The position numbers and the translations under genes were made by a program. The notes under the pieces are model-generated. The model saw only the letters and a list, made by a program, of their open reading frames with translations, was not told the origin of the DNA and did not search any database. Of a stretch of DNA of 64,000 nucleotides, positions 44,299 to 56,301 are shown in pieces. The number at the start of each line of letters is the position of its first letter. The stretch's first letter is position 1. This DNA comes from Leptodactylus fallax (lineage: Eukaryota > Chordata > Amphibia > Anura > Leptodactylidae): contig CAMRHE010000054.1 in the NCBI GenBank assembly GCA_947044405.1, positions 1,736,001 to 1,800,000 on the forward strand, written 5' to 3'.

Positions 44299-47200
44299 AG
44301 TCCCCTGCTGCTGTAGGGCGTGTAGTAGGGGAGACTGACAAGGAGACTATGTGGGGAGAATGCCCTAATGATGACCTGATCGCTGCAAGTCCTGTCATAC
44401 AGGTGGAAATGGAGGGTATTCCGGTTACCGGGATGATTGACACGGGTTCCCAAGTAACGACCTTGAGTAGAGACTGTTATGAACGGTACTTCCACCAACA
44501 TGTGAAATATGATCCCCATACATTCGTACGAGTGGTCGCAGCTAACCAGTTACCAGTTCCGGTCGTGGGAGTGGCCTGGATGAATGTCCGGGTATGTGGC
44601 CAAGATCTAGGTAGGAAAGGCATTGTGGTGATACAGGAGTCACATGAAGTAAAGGTCCCTGTCATTTTGGGGATGAATATGTTAAAAGAATTAGATCAGA
44701 TCCTCTTTGAAAAGAAAGGTCGCGGTTATTGGAAAGAAACCACCACCCATCGGCCTACTCAAACAGCTTTCCAGCGGCTGATCCGGACATGTGGCTTACA
44801 GAAAAGTTCAGATGCACAGCGTCCTCTGGCTCGAATTTCAGTTCCTTTGCATACAAAAGTTACACTGCCACCTAGTCGGGAGACAATAGTGTCCATGCCC
44901 GCAGGCACCTGTCGGAAACTAGAGGGCATAGCTGTGTTGGTAGAACCACTGCAGGCAGCCGAAGGAGGTGTTGATCCGCTAGTGGCCCGTTCCTTGGCAA
45001 TAGTTCGCAATGGAAGAGTACCACTTCGATGTGTAAACACTCAGGACCAGAGTGTGGACCTGACCCCAGGGAGGCAGCTGGCTAACATCTATGTGACTCT
45101 GGAGGAAGTAAGGAAAGTAACTCCAATGCAGCTGAAGCCGACTGAAAGGGATGAGTGGACCGTAACTGTGTCCATGGGAGAAGATGAGGAACCCACCTCT
45201 GAATGGAATGGCCATGCAATTCGAGAACAGATGAAGATGGATGCAAGTTCATGTTCTCTGGAATGGGTGCAGAAGGTAGATGAGCTGTTGTGGGAGAACC
45301 GAGCCGCCTTTGCACGGTATGCTGAAGATTTTGGATGTACCACAGGGATCTACCATGAGATTCCCACAGGAGACACCCCTCCAATTAGAGAGCGCTACCG
45401 ACAAATTCCTCCACAGTTGTATCAGGAAGTGAAAGAACTGTTAGCTAAGATGCTACAGGGTGGGATCATCCAAGAAAGCCAAAATCTCTGGGCGGCTCCT
45501 GTGGTGTTAGTAAGAAAAAAAGATGGGTCCATCCGATTTTGCGTAGACTATCGAAAGTTAAACGCTTGCACCGTACGAGATTCCTATCCCTTGCCACGGA
45601 TTGAGGAGTCCCTCTCAGCGCTAGGGAGAGCCCGGTACTTCTCCTCACTAGATCTGGCTAGTGGGTATTGGCAGGTGCCGATGGCCACAAAAGACAAGGA
45701 GAAGACGGCATTCATCTTGCCCATGGGACTATACGAATTTAACCGGATGCCCTTTGGGTTGACAAATGCGCCCGGAACGTTTCAGCGGTTGATGGAGAAA
45801 TGTCTCAGTGACTTCAACTTTGAGTTCACTCTCATCTACTTGGATGACATTATAGTGTATTCTGCGACCTTTGAAGACCATCTCCACCAGTTGGAGCAAG
45901 TATTTCGAAGATTGCGGGAACATGGGCTCAAATTGAAACCCAGTAAATGTTGGTTGTTCCAATCTGAAATTGATTACTTGGGTCACCGCGTATCAGGAGA
46001 AGGGGTGAGACCATCAAGAGACAAGATAGCGGCTGTTCAAGATTGGCCGATACCGACTACCCTGTGAGAAGTGAGGGCGTTCCTTGGAGTAGCCGGTTAC
46101 TATCGACGGTTTATTAAGGATTTCGCCAAGGTAGCAGCACCACTTAATGCTCTCCTACGAGGCACATCCGGTGGTCCAAAGAACCGGTCCGTGAAGTGGG
46201 GACCTGAACAGGAACAAGCCTTCCAGGCATTGAAGGATGCACTGACAACAGCCCCAATCTTGGCATATGCTGATTACCACTTGCCGTTCCAGCTGTATAC
46301 AGATGCAAGCCTGTATGGTCTTGGAGCAGTGCTTTCCCAGCTTCAGGATGGCCAGGAGAGGGTCATAGCGTACGGCAGCCGGTCTTTGAGAGATTCTGAA
46401 AGAAACCCTGAGAATTATAGTTCATTTAAGTTGGAGCTGTTGGCACTGGTATGGGCCATGACCGAGAAATTCTCTGAATATTTGACCGGTGCTGAACTTT
46501 TAGTACTGACTGACAACAACTCACTAGCTCACCTGGAAAATGCCAAACTCGGGGCATTAGAGCAGAGGTGGATAGCCCGAATGTCTAAGTTCAATTACCG
46601 CATTAAGTATCGGTCCAAGACAGAGAACCAGAATGGTGACGGACTTTCTAGGGTAACTGCCCAGACCCCCACAGAAGACATGGATCATGAGTTGGAGCAT
46701 GTGGAGGTGCCCGACTTCAGCAGATTTTCACAGGCCTTGGCCGCCGCTAATCAGTTTGAGATGGAGGGGACTGAAATGGCTCCTTTCTTTGGTCCCTCAC
46801 GACAGGAATGGGCACAGATACAACAGACCCATGAGGGGCTGGCGCAGATGATCAAGTGTGTTGAGAAAGGCCAGAAGCCCTGTAGAGAGGAAAGAGAACG
46901 ACTGACACTTGAGATATTATCTGTTCTGAGTCAGTGGGAAAAGTTGGAGATGAAAAATGGAGTGCTATGCCGAAAGGTCTATTTACCTTCTGAGATCGAC
47001 ATTCGATACCAAATTGTGGTGCCTAGTGAACTGGCTCGCTCGTTGGCAGTTGAGGCTCATAATAAGAATGGACATTTTAGTCATGAGAAGACCTTTCGTT
47101 GGTTACAGCGACTGATTTACTGCCCTGGTCTTCGTCAAATGGTCGAAGAAGTATGCCGCAGCTGTCGAACTTGTGAGATCCATAAGGCAATAGAACAGAG

Positions 47201-48437
47201 AGCTCCCCTGCAAACCATCGTGACCCAGGAACCTTTAGAAATCGTCATGATAGACTATCTAATGGTGGGCCCATCCAATAGCGGACACCAGTATTGCCTC
47301 GTAATGGTGGATCACTTCACCAAATTTGCGGTGGTAACCGCCACCAAGGACCAGACAGTTGAGTCAGCAGCTCGTGCTCTGTGCCAAGATTTCATTCGAG
47401 TATATGGGTGCCCCCAACGCATCCACTCTGACCAGGGCGCCTGCTTTGAGGGACACGTAATGAAAGAAGTTCAACGTATCTACGGGATAAAGAAGTCGCA
47501 CACGACTCCATACCACCCTCAGGGAAATGGGGCCTGTGAAAGATTCAACAGAACTCTGCTACAGATGCTGCGGACTCTGGAGGAAGACAAGAAGTTACAG
47601 TGGCCTCAGTTCTTGTCTGAAATGGTGTGGGCCTATAACAATCAGGTCCACTCTACAACGGGGTACTCTCCTTATACACTTCTCTTTGGGCGGTCTGGGC
47701 GAAGTATAGGAGAATTACAGTTGGATGATGTGGATGGGTTCCCTCCGAGGGATCCAACCTCTTGGGTGCGGGCGCACCGGCAGAGACTTGAGACGATCCA
47801 TCGATTGGTGCGGCAGCGCCTGCAAGAACATCCCCATCCTGATAAGACTCCAGTGCAAGAAGCACCATTGCAACCAGGCGACCTGGTGCTAGTTCGTGTC
47901 AAGAAACCCCAAGGGAAATTGGAAAGCCGATGGGAGGCTTTGCCGTATCGTGTTGTTGGCCGCAAGTATGCGAATGGGCCAGTGTACCAGGTCCAGAAAG
48001 AAGGAACTGATTGTGTTCGAGTACTTCACCGAAATATGTTGCACCTGTGTCATTCTGAAGGGACAAATCATGATGGGAATGCCAATGTGAATGAGCTCCC
48101 ACAGTCAGAGAATGGAGGTGCGGAATGGGCCTCCGACGAGGAGGATGATTGTTGGCCGATCCCTGCTCCTGGGGATGTTCCACCTGTGACTACTGTATCT
48201 CCGGCCTGTGCCCCCTCTGGTGCGGAATCCGCTGGTCCTTCTCAGCCCGTAGCTGCAGCACCCCATAATATACCACCGGTCCTCAGACGGACCACTAGGC
48301 CAAATGCTGGTATTCCCCCTGTTCGGTATGCGCAGGATGAGTTCGTTTGGCCTGCCATACATCGGTATACTACCACCCTGTGCATAAAAGTACAACCCTC
48401 TGGATATACAGTCATAGGCAGGGACTGCCAATCTTAA
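44280..48437 (+). pseudogene. pol: pol (protease, RT, RNase H, integrase), one in-frame stop
   Basis: The polyprotein copies the RNA into DNA and integrates it. The first Met is at 44349, but expression by -1 frameshift from gag is likely. Numbering from that Met: protease MIDTGSQVTTL (Asp31), RT with FCVDYRKLNACTVRDSYPLP, MPFGLTNAPGTFQRLM and the active-site YLDD at 497-500. A TGA at 46065-46067 follows PIPTTL. The same frame resumes with AFLGVAGYYRRFI. Numbering from 46071: RNase H Asp78 (YTDASLYGLGAVL), zinc-binding H330, H335, C365 and C368 of the integrase, catalytic Asp395, Asp454 and Glu490 (DD35E), then a GPY/F-like module (RWEALPYRVVGRKYANGPVY). There is no chromodomain. Otherwise uninterrupted for over 4 kb. 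Confidence 0.92.
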
Positions 48438-48451
48438 AGTGGGGGGGAATA
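48437..48451 (+). promoter_or_regulatory. Polypurine tract
   Basis: AAAGTGGGGGGGAA, directly upstream of the right LTR start TGTAAGAG, is the expected primer for plus-strand DNA synthesis. It follows the pol stop codon by a few bases. Confidence 0.8.
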
Positions 48452-49442
48452 TGTAAGAGACAGCCAATGTTGTCCTAAGCTTCATTTGTCTGTATAAACT
48501 GTTAATGTTGAATGTATTTCTGTGATTCTGTTCCTTTAAGACAGCAGCCATTGTAATTGTGACATGATGCTGGAGTGAGACCCCCCCCCCTTTTATGTCA
48601 GCCTGCCTGTTCTGCAGACAAAGTGTGAGCAGAGAAGCAGGAAGTGACGAGACAGAGAGCAGCAGCCATCTTGGCAAGATAGAAGACAGGTGTCTGTGCT
48701 GTGTTGAACTGGTGTGGATATTTTTCTGTACAGCTAAGCTGTATCTTGGTCCAGAGACAAACAGAGTGTAAAGAGACGACAGGACTAGTGAGTCCACGTC
48801 AAAGGAACTGTGCTCAGTGGCTGATCAGTGAGACTGACATTGTGACTGTGTATATGGATACCACAGATAGAGACTCGCAGTGCTGTTGACGTACTGGACA
48901 GTAACTGCTAAATCCCGGCTTACATCCCAGCTTAGTGTATGGATTCGGCAGGACTGTCAGTGGGCTAAGTGGAATCTGCTGTTGGATTACATTGCATTCA
49001 TTGGGTTTCCCTGTTAAAGAGGACTTCATTTCTCCCAAGATCCTGATAACAGTGAGGAGAGGACGCTTCACTATAAAAGAAAAGAACGACTTTGGGCCCC
49101 ACCGCGCGCTTCTACGGACTGTAAGTGGTCCACCTGGACCACTGGGGAAAAGGGGGTGCACCCAAATGTGATGTCAGGGTCAGTTAGGGATAGTTTTGAG
49201 TATATTGTTCATTCAGTGTCCATACTGCAGAAGTGGACAGAGTAAAAGTAGAAACCATTGCAGAATTTGCCTTGAAATTGTTCATGCTATATTGTAAATT
49301 TTGCTTGTCTTTATCCCTGTCATTTTACCTTTAACTAGCCTTTATTAACTTATAGTAAATATATATTCTTTTCTTGAACTACCGCGTGTGCGTTCATTTC
49401 TGGTTGCGGAGTCCAAACCACCTGCCTTGCTCCCGGTTCACA
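48452..49442 (+). repeat. Right LTR, complete (991 bp)
   Basis: Starts TGTAAGAGACAGCC and ends GGTTCACA (TG...CA). It contains a poly-C tract near 48580-48591 and a candidate TATA-like TATAAAAGAAAAG at about 49072. The host flank continues GTTGTTTATATG. Confidence 0.9.
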
Positions 49443-49739
49443 GTTGTTTATATGTTATTTATGTTTTAATGATTTATATTGTATTTAATAAATGGGCCTG
49501 AATAGGCCAATTTTAAATCCAGAAGTAGTCCTGGTCTTTCTTGATGGGTCAAGTTAAAATGGGGTGGAAAAGAAGTTCCTGGTATGGTAAGTGAGACGAA
49601 GTGGAACTATATTCCTCCTCCCCGAGTCATGTAAATTCCCCATTAAATGTCACCTGTTTAACCCAGGAGAAAGTGCAACACCTTCAAAATACTAAAATAG
49701 ACAAATCACCGGGTCCAAGATCTGAGGGAATTATGTTTT

Positions 49740-50264
49740 TAACCCACTCCTAGTTTTGGCATACAATCACTGAAGAAAAATCACTGACCAAACACTGACC
49801 ATGTGAAAGCAGCCTTAGACAGAGCCTAAGGCCCCTTGAAGACGACCATGGGCAAGATCTGTGTGCTATTCGTGTTTTTCGTGGATACACACTGGCCCAT
49901 TCATTTGTATGGGCACATGCACACGACCATGTTTTTCACTGATCAGTGTGCAAGCTGTAATACTGTGCTGCATCAGATAGAACAGGTCCTATTCTGTTTA
50001 GTTTTTGCGGAACGGACTCGCCCATAGAAGCCTATGGGAGACTAAAAACCTAGCGGACAAGCTAGGGATATAATCCTGTGTTTTTTTGTGGTGGATCCGC
50101 AAACTAGGATCATACACTGATGGCACAGTGTGGACCTACTTCATTGATGCTGATGAAACACTGAAGACACACTGAAGACACTCTGTCCGCAAAAACTGAA
50201 GACTATTTACTAGTTTGCTGACCGCAAAATACACACGTTCATCTGCAACTATCCTTAGAGCTAA
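49740..50264. mobile_element. One or two MITE-type insertions in the LINE
   Basis: CTAAGGCCCCTTGAAGACGA at 49827 and the complement of the segment ending CTATCCTTAGAGC at 50262 give weak inverted ends. A preceding 49740-49815 piece ending TGTGAAAGCAGCCTTA may be a second element. Non-coding. The limits are inferred from interruption of the LINE. Confidence 0.45.
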
Positions 50265-50472
50265 AATTTATGGATTCAATAATGACTGGGTCTGTTCCAC
50301 AGGATTGCCACATAGCAAATGTGGTGCCAATATTAAAAAGGGTATCTAAAAGTGGGCCCAGAAACTATAGGCCAGTAAGTTTAATTTCCATTGTGGGAAA
50401 ATTATTTTAAGTATTTCTAAGATATGCTATGTTGGAGTATCTGAATGATATAAATAAACGTATAACACAGTA

Positions 50473-51740
50473 CAGGTAGTACTCGGATTACGACGGTCTC
50501 GAGTTACGTCGTTTCGTGGTTATGACGTTTTATTACGACGCCTTATTCCGACTTACGCGGTTTTGCTTTGTAACGCGAATTACGTGCAGCGGCGGAAGAA
50601 TACAGTACGGTACTGTACTGTACTCAGTTACGCGGTTCTATACTGAGGAAGACGAGTCTCCTGCACACCATAAGGCCCTTCATTATGGCTCCCAAACGTA
50701 AGCCAGACTCTTCTGATGCCAGTGCATCAAAGAAAAGGAAGGCCATCACCATGGAGGTGAAATTGGATATCATAAAGCGATTTGATAAGGGGGAAACAGC
50801 GACAGACATTGGCCGGTCATTAGGACTTAGTCGTTCGACTGTCGCTACAATTATCAAGGATAAAGATCGTATCCTTGAACATGTGAAAGGATCTGCTCCT
50901 ATGAAAGCGACAATTATATCAAAGCAGCGTAGTGGGCTTATTATTGAGATGGAAAGATTATTAGTGCTTTGGTTGGAAGACCAAAATCAACGCCGTATCC
51001 TTGTGAGCTTTATGGTTATTCAGGAGAAGGCTAGGCGATTGTTTGAGGCGTTGAAAAGAGAAAAGGGGGAAGGAAGTGAAAGTGAAGAGTTTGTGGCGAG
51101 TAGGGGTTGGTTTATGAGGTTTAAGGATCGTGCCAATTTCCATAACATTAAAGTGCAAGGTGAAGCTGCTAGTGGTGATGAGAAAGCAGCAAGTGAGTTT
51201 CCTAAAGCATTGGCTGAGATAATTACGGAGGGGGGTTACTGTGCTTAACAAGTGTTCAACGTGGATGAGACAGGCTTGTTTTGGAAACGTTTGCCTAACC
51301 GTACGTACATCGCCAAGGAGGAGAAGTCAGCACCAGGTCATAAAGTCAGCAAGGAGAGACTGACTTTGCTTCTTGGGGCAATGCTGCTGGCGACTACAAA
51401 CTGAAGTCCATGCTGGTGTATCAGGCTGAGAATCCAAGGGCACTCAAGGGCATTTCGAAGGGTCAACTACCAGTCATCTGGAAGTCTAATAGGAAGGCAT
51501 GGTGACACTTGCAGTGTTTGAGGACTGGTTCACCAACCATTTTGTGCCAGGCGTGGAGCGGTACTGTACCTCCAAGGATATCCCCTTTAAGGTGTTGCTA
51601 ATTCTGGACAATGCCCCTGGACACCCTGCCCATCTGAATGACTTTCACCCTAATGTCAAGGTGGTTTACCTTCCACCTAATACCACTGCCCTAATACAGC
51701 CTATGGACAAGGAGTCATTGCTACATTCAAGGCCTACTGA
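50473..51740 (+). mobile_element. Tigger (pogo-type) DNA transposon, 3'-truncated
   Basis: It starts CAGGTAGTACTCGGATTACG after TA (50471-50472), a Tigger-type terminus. The right inverted repeat is missing: transposase sequence stops at AAGGCCTAC and LINE sequence follows at once. The LINE lost its RT middle at the same point, so one deletion probably removed both. Confidence 0.87.
50685..51740 (+). pseudogene. Tigger/pogo transposase (CENP-B-like), broken
   Basis: A nuclear DDE transposase of the family that gave rise to vertebrate TIGD and CENPB genes. The N-terminus MAPKRKPDSSDASASKKRKA is followed by a CENP-B-type helix-turn-helix (MEVKLDIIKRFDKGETATDI, GRSLGLSRSTVATIIKDKDR) and a second DNA-binding domain (about residues 80-160, RGWFMRFKDRANFHNIKVQG). 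A TAA at 51246 interrupts just before QVFNVDETGLFWKRLPNRTY (first Asp). A frameshift follows, and LILDNAPGHPAHL (second Asp) and NTTALIQPMDKE (third Asp) are at 51600-51716. A further shift occurs after QPMD, and then the element ends. Confidence 0.9.
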
Positions 51741-52475
51741 GTTTTAATGTGGGTAATTGTAAAGTTATGCACCTGGGCCATGGAATCATGTTTTACCATG
51801 ATCTATTAAATAATAAAACACAGGGTAAGACTACTGCTGGGGATATTGGTGGACAGTAAACTTAATTTTAGCAACCAGTGCCAGGCAGCTGCTGCCAAAG
51901 CAAATAAAATCATGGGCTACATTAGGGAGGAATAGAGGCTCACAACAAGAATATTGTTTTGCCTCCATACAAATCACTGGTCAGGCCACATTTAGAATAC
52001 TGTGCACAATTTTGGGTATCTGTATATAGGAAGGATATAGCTGAAGTGGAGCGGGAGCAGAGGAGGGCAACCAAGATAATTAAGGGGATAGGTGGATTAA
52101 GGAGAGATTATTAAACTTGGGGTTGTTCAGTTTGGAAAAGAGGCAGTTTAGAGGCGACCTGTTTATGATGTACAAATATACAAATGTACACTACAGAGAT
52201 ATTTCCAATAATCTTTTTAAACCGAGGCCTGTAACTAGAGAAAAAGAAAGTTTTACCACAGGCATAGGCGAGGATTCTTTGCAGTAAGAGCAGTGAGACT
52301 ATGGAACTCACTGTCATATGATGTGGTGATGTTTAATAACTTACACAAGTTCAAGATGGGCCTGCATGCATTTCTTGAAAGTGAGAATACCATAGGACCG
52401 TGATGGCGAACCTATGGCACACGTGCCAGAGAGGGCACACATAGCCCTCTCAGTTGGCACGCGCGCCGTCGCCAT

Positions 52476-52585
52476 GATCGCTCACTAACGGGGAATCCGG
52501 TACAGGATTCCCTATTAGTGAGCGATCGCGTCTTTCGGCTGAGCTGTCAGTGTAGGCCGCGGTCCGGACCGCGGCCTACACTGAC
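52476..52585. repeat. Two adjacent hairpins, one a perfect 40-bp palindrome
   Basis: First: 23-bp arms, GATCGCTCACTAA at the outer end, two mismatches, loop GGTACA (52476-52527). Second: a perfect palindrome with no loop at 52546-52585, half-site GTCAGTGTAGGCCGCGGTCC. Confidence 0.92.
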
Positions 52586-52715
52586 TGCAGAGTGTAACCT
52601 CTGCCCGGACGCAGGTGTGATGACGTCAGTCATCAGCGCACGGGAGCAGAAGGAGAAGGAGGAGGAGGATGTTCTTTGTGGGACTGCAGCTCTTCATGGG
52701 ACTAGATAAGTAATA

Positions 52716-54184
52716 TAAACTACTGAGTAGGGGCCTACTGTGAAGCATAAGCTACTGTATGGGGCCCCACTGTAAAGCATATGCTACTGTGTGGGGCTCC
52801 ACTGTGAAGCATATGCTACTGTGTAGGGGCCTACTGTGAAGCATAAGCTACTGTGTGGGGCCCCACTGTGAAGCATATGCTACTGTGTGGGGGCCCACTG
52901 TGAAGCATATGCTACTGTGTGGGAGCCCACTGTGAAGCATAAGCTACTGTGTGGGGCTCCACTGTGAAGCATATGCTACTGTGTAGGGGCCTACTGTGAA
53001 GCATAAGCTACTGTGTGGGGCCCCACTGTAAAGCATATACTACTGTGTGGGGCCCCACTGTGAAGCATAAGCTACTGTGTGGGGACCCACTGTGAAGCAT
53101 AAGCTACTGTGTGGGGCCCCACTGTGAAGCATAAGCTACTGTGTGGGGACCCACTGTGAAGCATAAGCTACTGTGTGGGGCCCCACTGTGAAGCATAAGC
53201 TACTGTGTGGGGCCCCACTGTAAAGCATATGCTACTGTGTGGGGCCCCACTGTGAAGCATATGCTACTGTGTGGGGGCCCACTGTGAAGCATAAGCTACT
53301 GTGTGGGGGCCCACTGTGAAGCATATGCTACTGTGTGGGGGCCCACTGTGAAGCATATGCTACTGTGTCGGAGCCCACTGTGAAGCATAAGCTACTGTGT
53401 GGGGCTCCACTGTGAAGCATATGCTACTGTGTGGGGCCCCACTGTGCAGCATATAATACTATGTGGGGGCCCACTGTGAAGCATATACTACTATGTGGGG
53501 GCACACTCTGAAGCATATACTACTATGTGGGGGCCCACTGTGAAGCCCATTCTGGAGCATATAGTACTATCTGGGGGCCACTTCAGATCGAATTGTACTA
53601 TGTGGGGGCCCTGCTACTGTGTCGGAGCCCACTATGAAGCATAAGCTACTGTGTGGGGCTCCACTGTAAAGCATATACTACTGTGTGGGGCCCCACTGTA
53701 AAGCATATACTACTGTGTGGGGCCCCACTGTGAAGCATATGCTACTGTGTGGGGGCCCACTGTGAAGCATATGCTACTGTGTGGGGACCCACTGTGAAGC
53801 ATAAGCTACTGTGTGGGGCTCCACTGTGAAGCATATACTACTGTGTGGGGCCCCACTGTGAAGCATATGCTACTGTGTGGGGGCCCACTGTGAAGCATAA
53901 ACTACTGTGTGGTGCCCCACTGTGAAGCAAAAGCTACTGTGTGGGGCCCCACTGTAAAGCATATACTACTGTGTGGAGCCCCACTGTAAAGCATATACTA
54001 CTGTGTGGGGCCCCACTGTGCAGCATATACTACTATGTGGGGGCCCACTGTGAAGCATATACTACTATGTGGGGGCACACTCTGAAGCATATACTACTAT
54101 GTGGGGGCCCACTGTGAAGCCCATTCTGGAGCATATAGTACTATCTGGGGGCCACTTCAGATCGAATTGTACTATGTGGGGGCC
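52716..54184. repeat. Minisatellite, 32-33-bp unit, with higher-order duplication
   Basis: The unit reads GCTACTGTGTGGGGCCCCAC then TGTGAAGCATAA, with TATG/TAAG variants alternating, in about 45 copies. A distinctive stretch ending CACTTCAGATCGAATTGTAC occurs at 53500-53611 and again about 574 bp later (54070-54184), so a large block was duplicated. Related to the arrays at 12.5, 24.7, 36.9 and 56.1 kb. Confidence 0.92.
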
Positions 54185-54599
54185 CTTCACTATTTATATC
54201 ACACAGTATCTGTTTTATAGCAGACATGTGATATTATTACAGGCTGTAATAACATTGCACGGTCACTATAAAACAGATCCTGCTTAATTTAAGGTTAAAT
54301 TGCCGTGTTGGCACTTTGCGATAAATTAGTGGGTTTTGGGTTGCAGTTTGGGCACTCGGTCTCTAAAAGGTTCGCCATCACTGCCATAGGTTATGGGAGC
54401 TAGACATGTTTATCCAGGGACTTAGTCCAATTGCCACTTTGGAGTTGGAAAGGAATATTTTTCCCCTGATAGGGCAATTGGCATCCACCTAATGAGGGTT
54501 TTTTGCCTTCCCCTGGAACATCTTGGTAGGTTTATAGTCTGGACTTAAAAGACCTGTGTCTTTATCCCACCTTATCTACTATGTTACTATGTTACCTCT

Positions 54600-55719
54600 A
54601 GGAGTAGTCTTTATTCAGTTTCAGCTGACCAAGGCAGGCCAAGACATGCCAATGCATGACACCAAAGAAACAGGCAGAGAAATAGTCAATATTCAAGTTG
54701 AAGTCATAGCATATGGCACATGGTCAATTTGGTATGCAGGCAGAGGTCACTGCATAAGGAACAGGTTCAGATGAATAGACAAAGGTAAAACACAAGTACA
54801 CAGACTACAGAGTACAAAGTATGAGAAGAGGCTTTCAGACGGTGCCTTAAATAGTCACTAATTTTTCAGACAGCTTAGACTCATTTCATACTGCATGTGA
54901 TTCTGAACCAAAATGTAAAACACTTTAATTAAAAATGTTGCCCCTTTTTGCCTGAAAAAACTCTCTATAGTTTCTGCTGCTAGATATATAGGAAGGATAT
55001 AGCTGAACTGAAGTGGGTGCAGAGCAGGGGTAACATAATAATAAAGGTGCAAAAAAGAGCAAAAATAACAGTCCACTCACATGTCCAATGGTCTCATACT
55101 GGAATCGATATCCAACGATCCAATGCAAAGGATATTCCCCTGGATGTGGGATAACCAAAGTAACAAAAACTTGAAAAAACTCCAGCACCAGAAAGTGGAA
55201 AATAATATAATGTAACTTTTATGTCATGTTGAAAACAGCAAAAAAATTAAGGGTCCATGGATAAGACTTATCTTACGCGTTTCGAGGCACTAAGCCTCTT
55301 AATCACATTGACTGGTGATACCTGAGACAAAAAAGTTTCAGAAGCACTATAAAGCATAATCTTCAGTATAGCTAATTCTGGGTGTTTGAAGCATGGGAGG
55401 CAAGTCACTGCATAACCCTAGGCAGTGACACATTTTCAGTTTTTTCTGTGACTTATTTTCTTACTATACTACAGACCAGTCAAGATGCCCTTACTGACCC
55501 CTGTCTGCCTTGCAATGGAAGAAGAAGGCATCAGGAATATATGGCACTCTAATACACTAAGATTAGGAGGGAATCTGATAGAGGCATTGCAATGATCTGA
55601 GGAAGAGATGACTCCGGGATGGACTATAGAAAGGAGGAAAACTGTTGGAAAGTCTGAGCAATAGTTTGCAAGTAAATCTTAGGTGTTGTCATTCATGTGG
55701 ATGCTTCTTTGACAAATGT
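54600..55719. other. Mixed intergenic DNA with a LINE scrap
   Basis: 54985-55035 (TATATAGGAAGGATATAGCT, then GGGTGCAGAGCAGGG) duplicates part of the CR1-like C-terminus at 52020. Around 55250-55330, TTACGCGTTTCGAGGC resembles another anuran repeat. No gene is evident in the rest. Confidence 0.5.
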
Positions 55720-55727
55720 CACCTACC

Positions 55728-56301
55728 CAGGGGCGTAACTACCTGGGTAGCAGCAGTAGCGGCTGCCACAGGGCCCGGGACATTACATTTTTTTTAATAG
55801 GCCGTTACCTGGTGGAGTAACCCCAGCAGGTAATGGGCCCTATATACTTACCGATCCCCAAGGTCCTGTTCGCGGCCATCTGCGCTTCCCAATCTGCGGT
55901 GGTGGCTGTGAGCAGTAGCGGGTATTGGTAGGTAAGGCCGCAGGCCGAAACCCACAATCACTGCTATCATTATACCCTGGGGTCTTTTATCCTCCCCTGG
56001 GTCTCCAATCATTATACTCTGGGGTCTCAAAAGACCCCAGAGTATAATAATTGTTCATGGGTGGTCCACAATGGGGCATAATACTATGTGCAGGGGCCAC
56101 TATGCTGCATAATACTATGTGCAAGGGCCACTATGGGGTATAATAATGTGTACTGGAGCCACTATGGGGCATAAAACTGTGTGCAGGGGCCACTATGGCA
56201 CATAATAGTGTGCGCAAGAATGCATTTTTTTGGGGGGGGGGATTGGAAGGGGCGATCCAGGGGTGGCGGTTGGGGCCCAGCCATTCTTAGTTACGCCACT
56301 G
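55728..56301. mobile_element. hAT-like element, family CAGGGGCGTAA, copy B
   Basis: Ends CAGGGGCGTAACTACC and the complement CAGTGGCGTAACTAAG. The flanks CACCTACC (55720-55727) and CACCTAAA (56302-56309) share 6 of 8 bases. The first hairpin has lost its right arm (55966-55988). The second (56011-56048, loop CAAA) is perfect. Four minisatellite units follow at 56075-56210. It is an internally deleted relative of 11886-12769. Confidence 0.85.

Larger units (their letters stand above)
42421..49442 (+). mobile_element. Ty3/gypsy LTR retrotransposon
   Basis: Two LTRs flank a single gag-pol unit. Over the comparable 831 bp (42421-43251 and 48612-49442) I count 12 substitutions and no indel, about 1.4 percent, so the insertion is young. 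The order protease, RT, RNase H, integrase is that of Ty3/gypsy. No envelope-like frame is present. The target duplication cannot be checked because the left LTR start is lost in the low-complexity block. Confidence 0.93.
52398..54383. mobile_element. hAT-like element, family CAGTGATGGCGAACCT, with minisatellite
   Basis: The left end CCGTGATGGCGAACCTATGG and the complement of the right end, CAGTGATGGCGAACCTTTTA, are a known hAT-type terminus. The flanks CCATAGGA (52390-52397) and CCATAGGT (54384-54391) match at 7 of 8. It is inserted in the CR1-like 3' region. Inside are two hairpins (52476-52527 and 52546-52585), a G+C-rich segment and a 1.5-kb minisatellite. No transposase is encoded. Confidence 0.9.
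49640..54597 (+). mobile_element. CR1-like LINE, broken by three younger elements
   Basis: Fragments in order: a pre-RT scrap at about 49680-49737 (TKIDKSPGPRSEGI), an RT scrap at 50265-50470 (ANVVPILKRVSKSGPRNYRP, VSLISIVGKLF) and a C-terminal region from 51741 to 52397 (CKVMHLG, LVRPHLEYCAQFWVSVYRKD, EREQRRATKIIKGIGG). The 3' UTR at 54384-54597 finishes with tandem ACTATGTT units, as many anuran CR1-like elements do. A MITE, a Tigger element and a hAT-like element separate them. The RT middle, including the catalytic Asp pair, is absent. Confidence 0.82.

Noticed and set aside
48105..48797. 230-codon minus-strand frame across pol end and LTR
   Set aside because: Antisense to real gypsy sequence. 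The same text recurs antisense to the left LTR and has no domain.
52716..54184. Possible CRISPR-like array
   Set aside because: Contiguous 32-bp minisatellite units with no spacer sequence, inside a hAT-like element.
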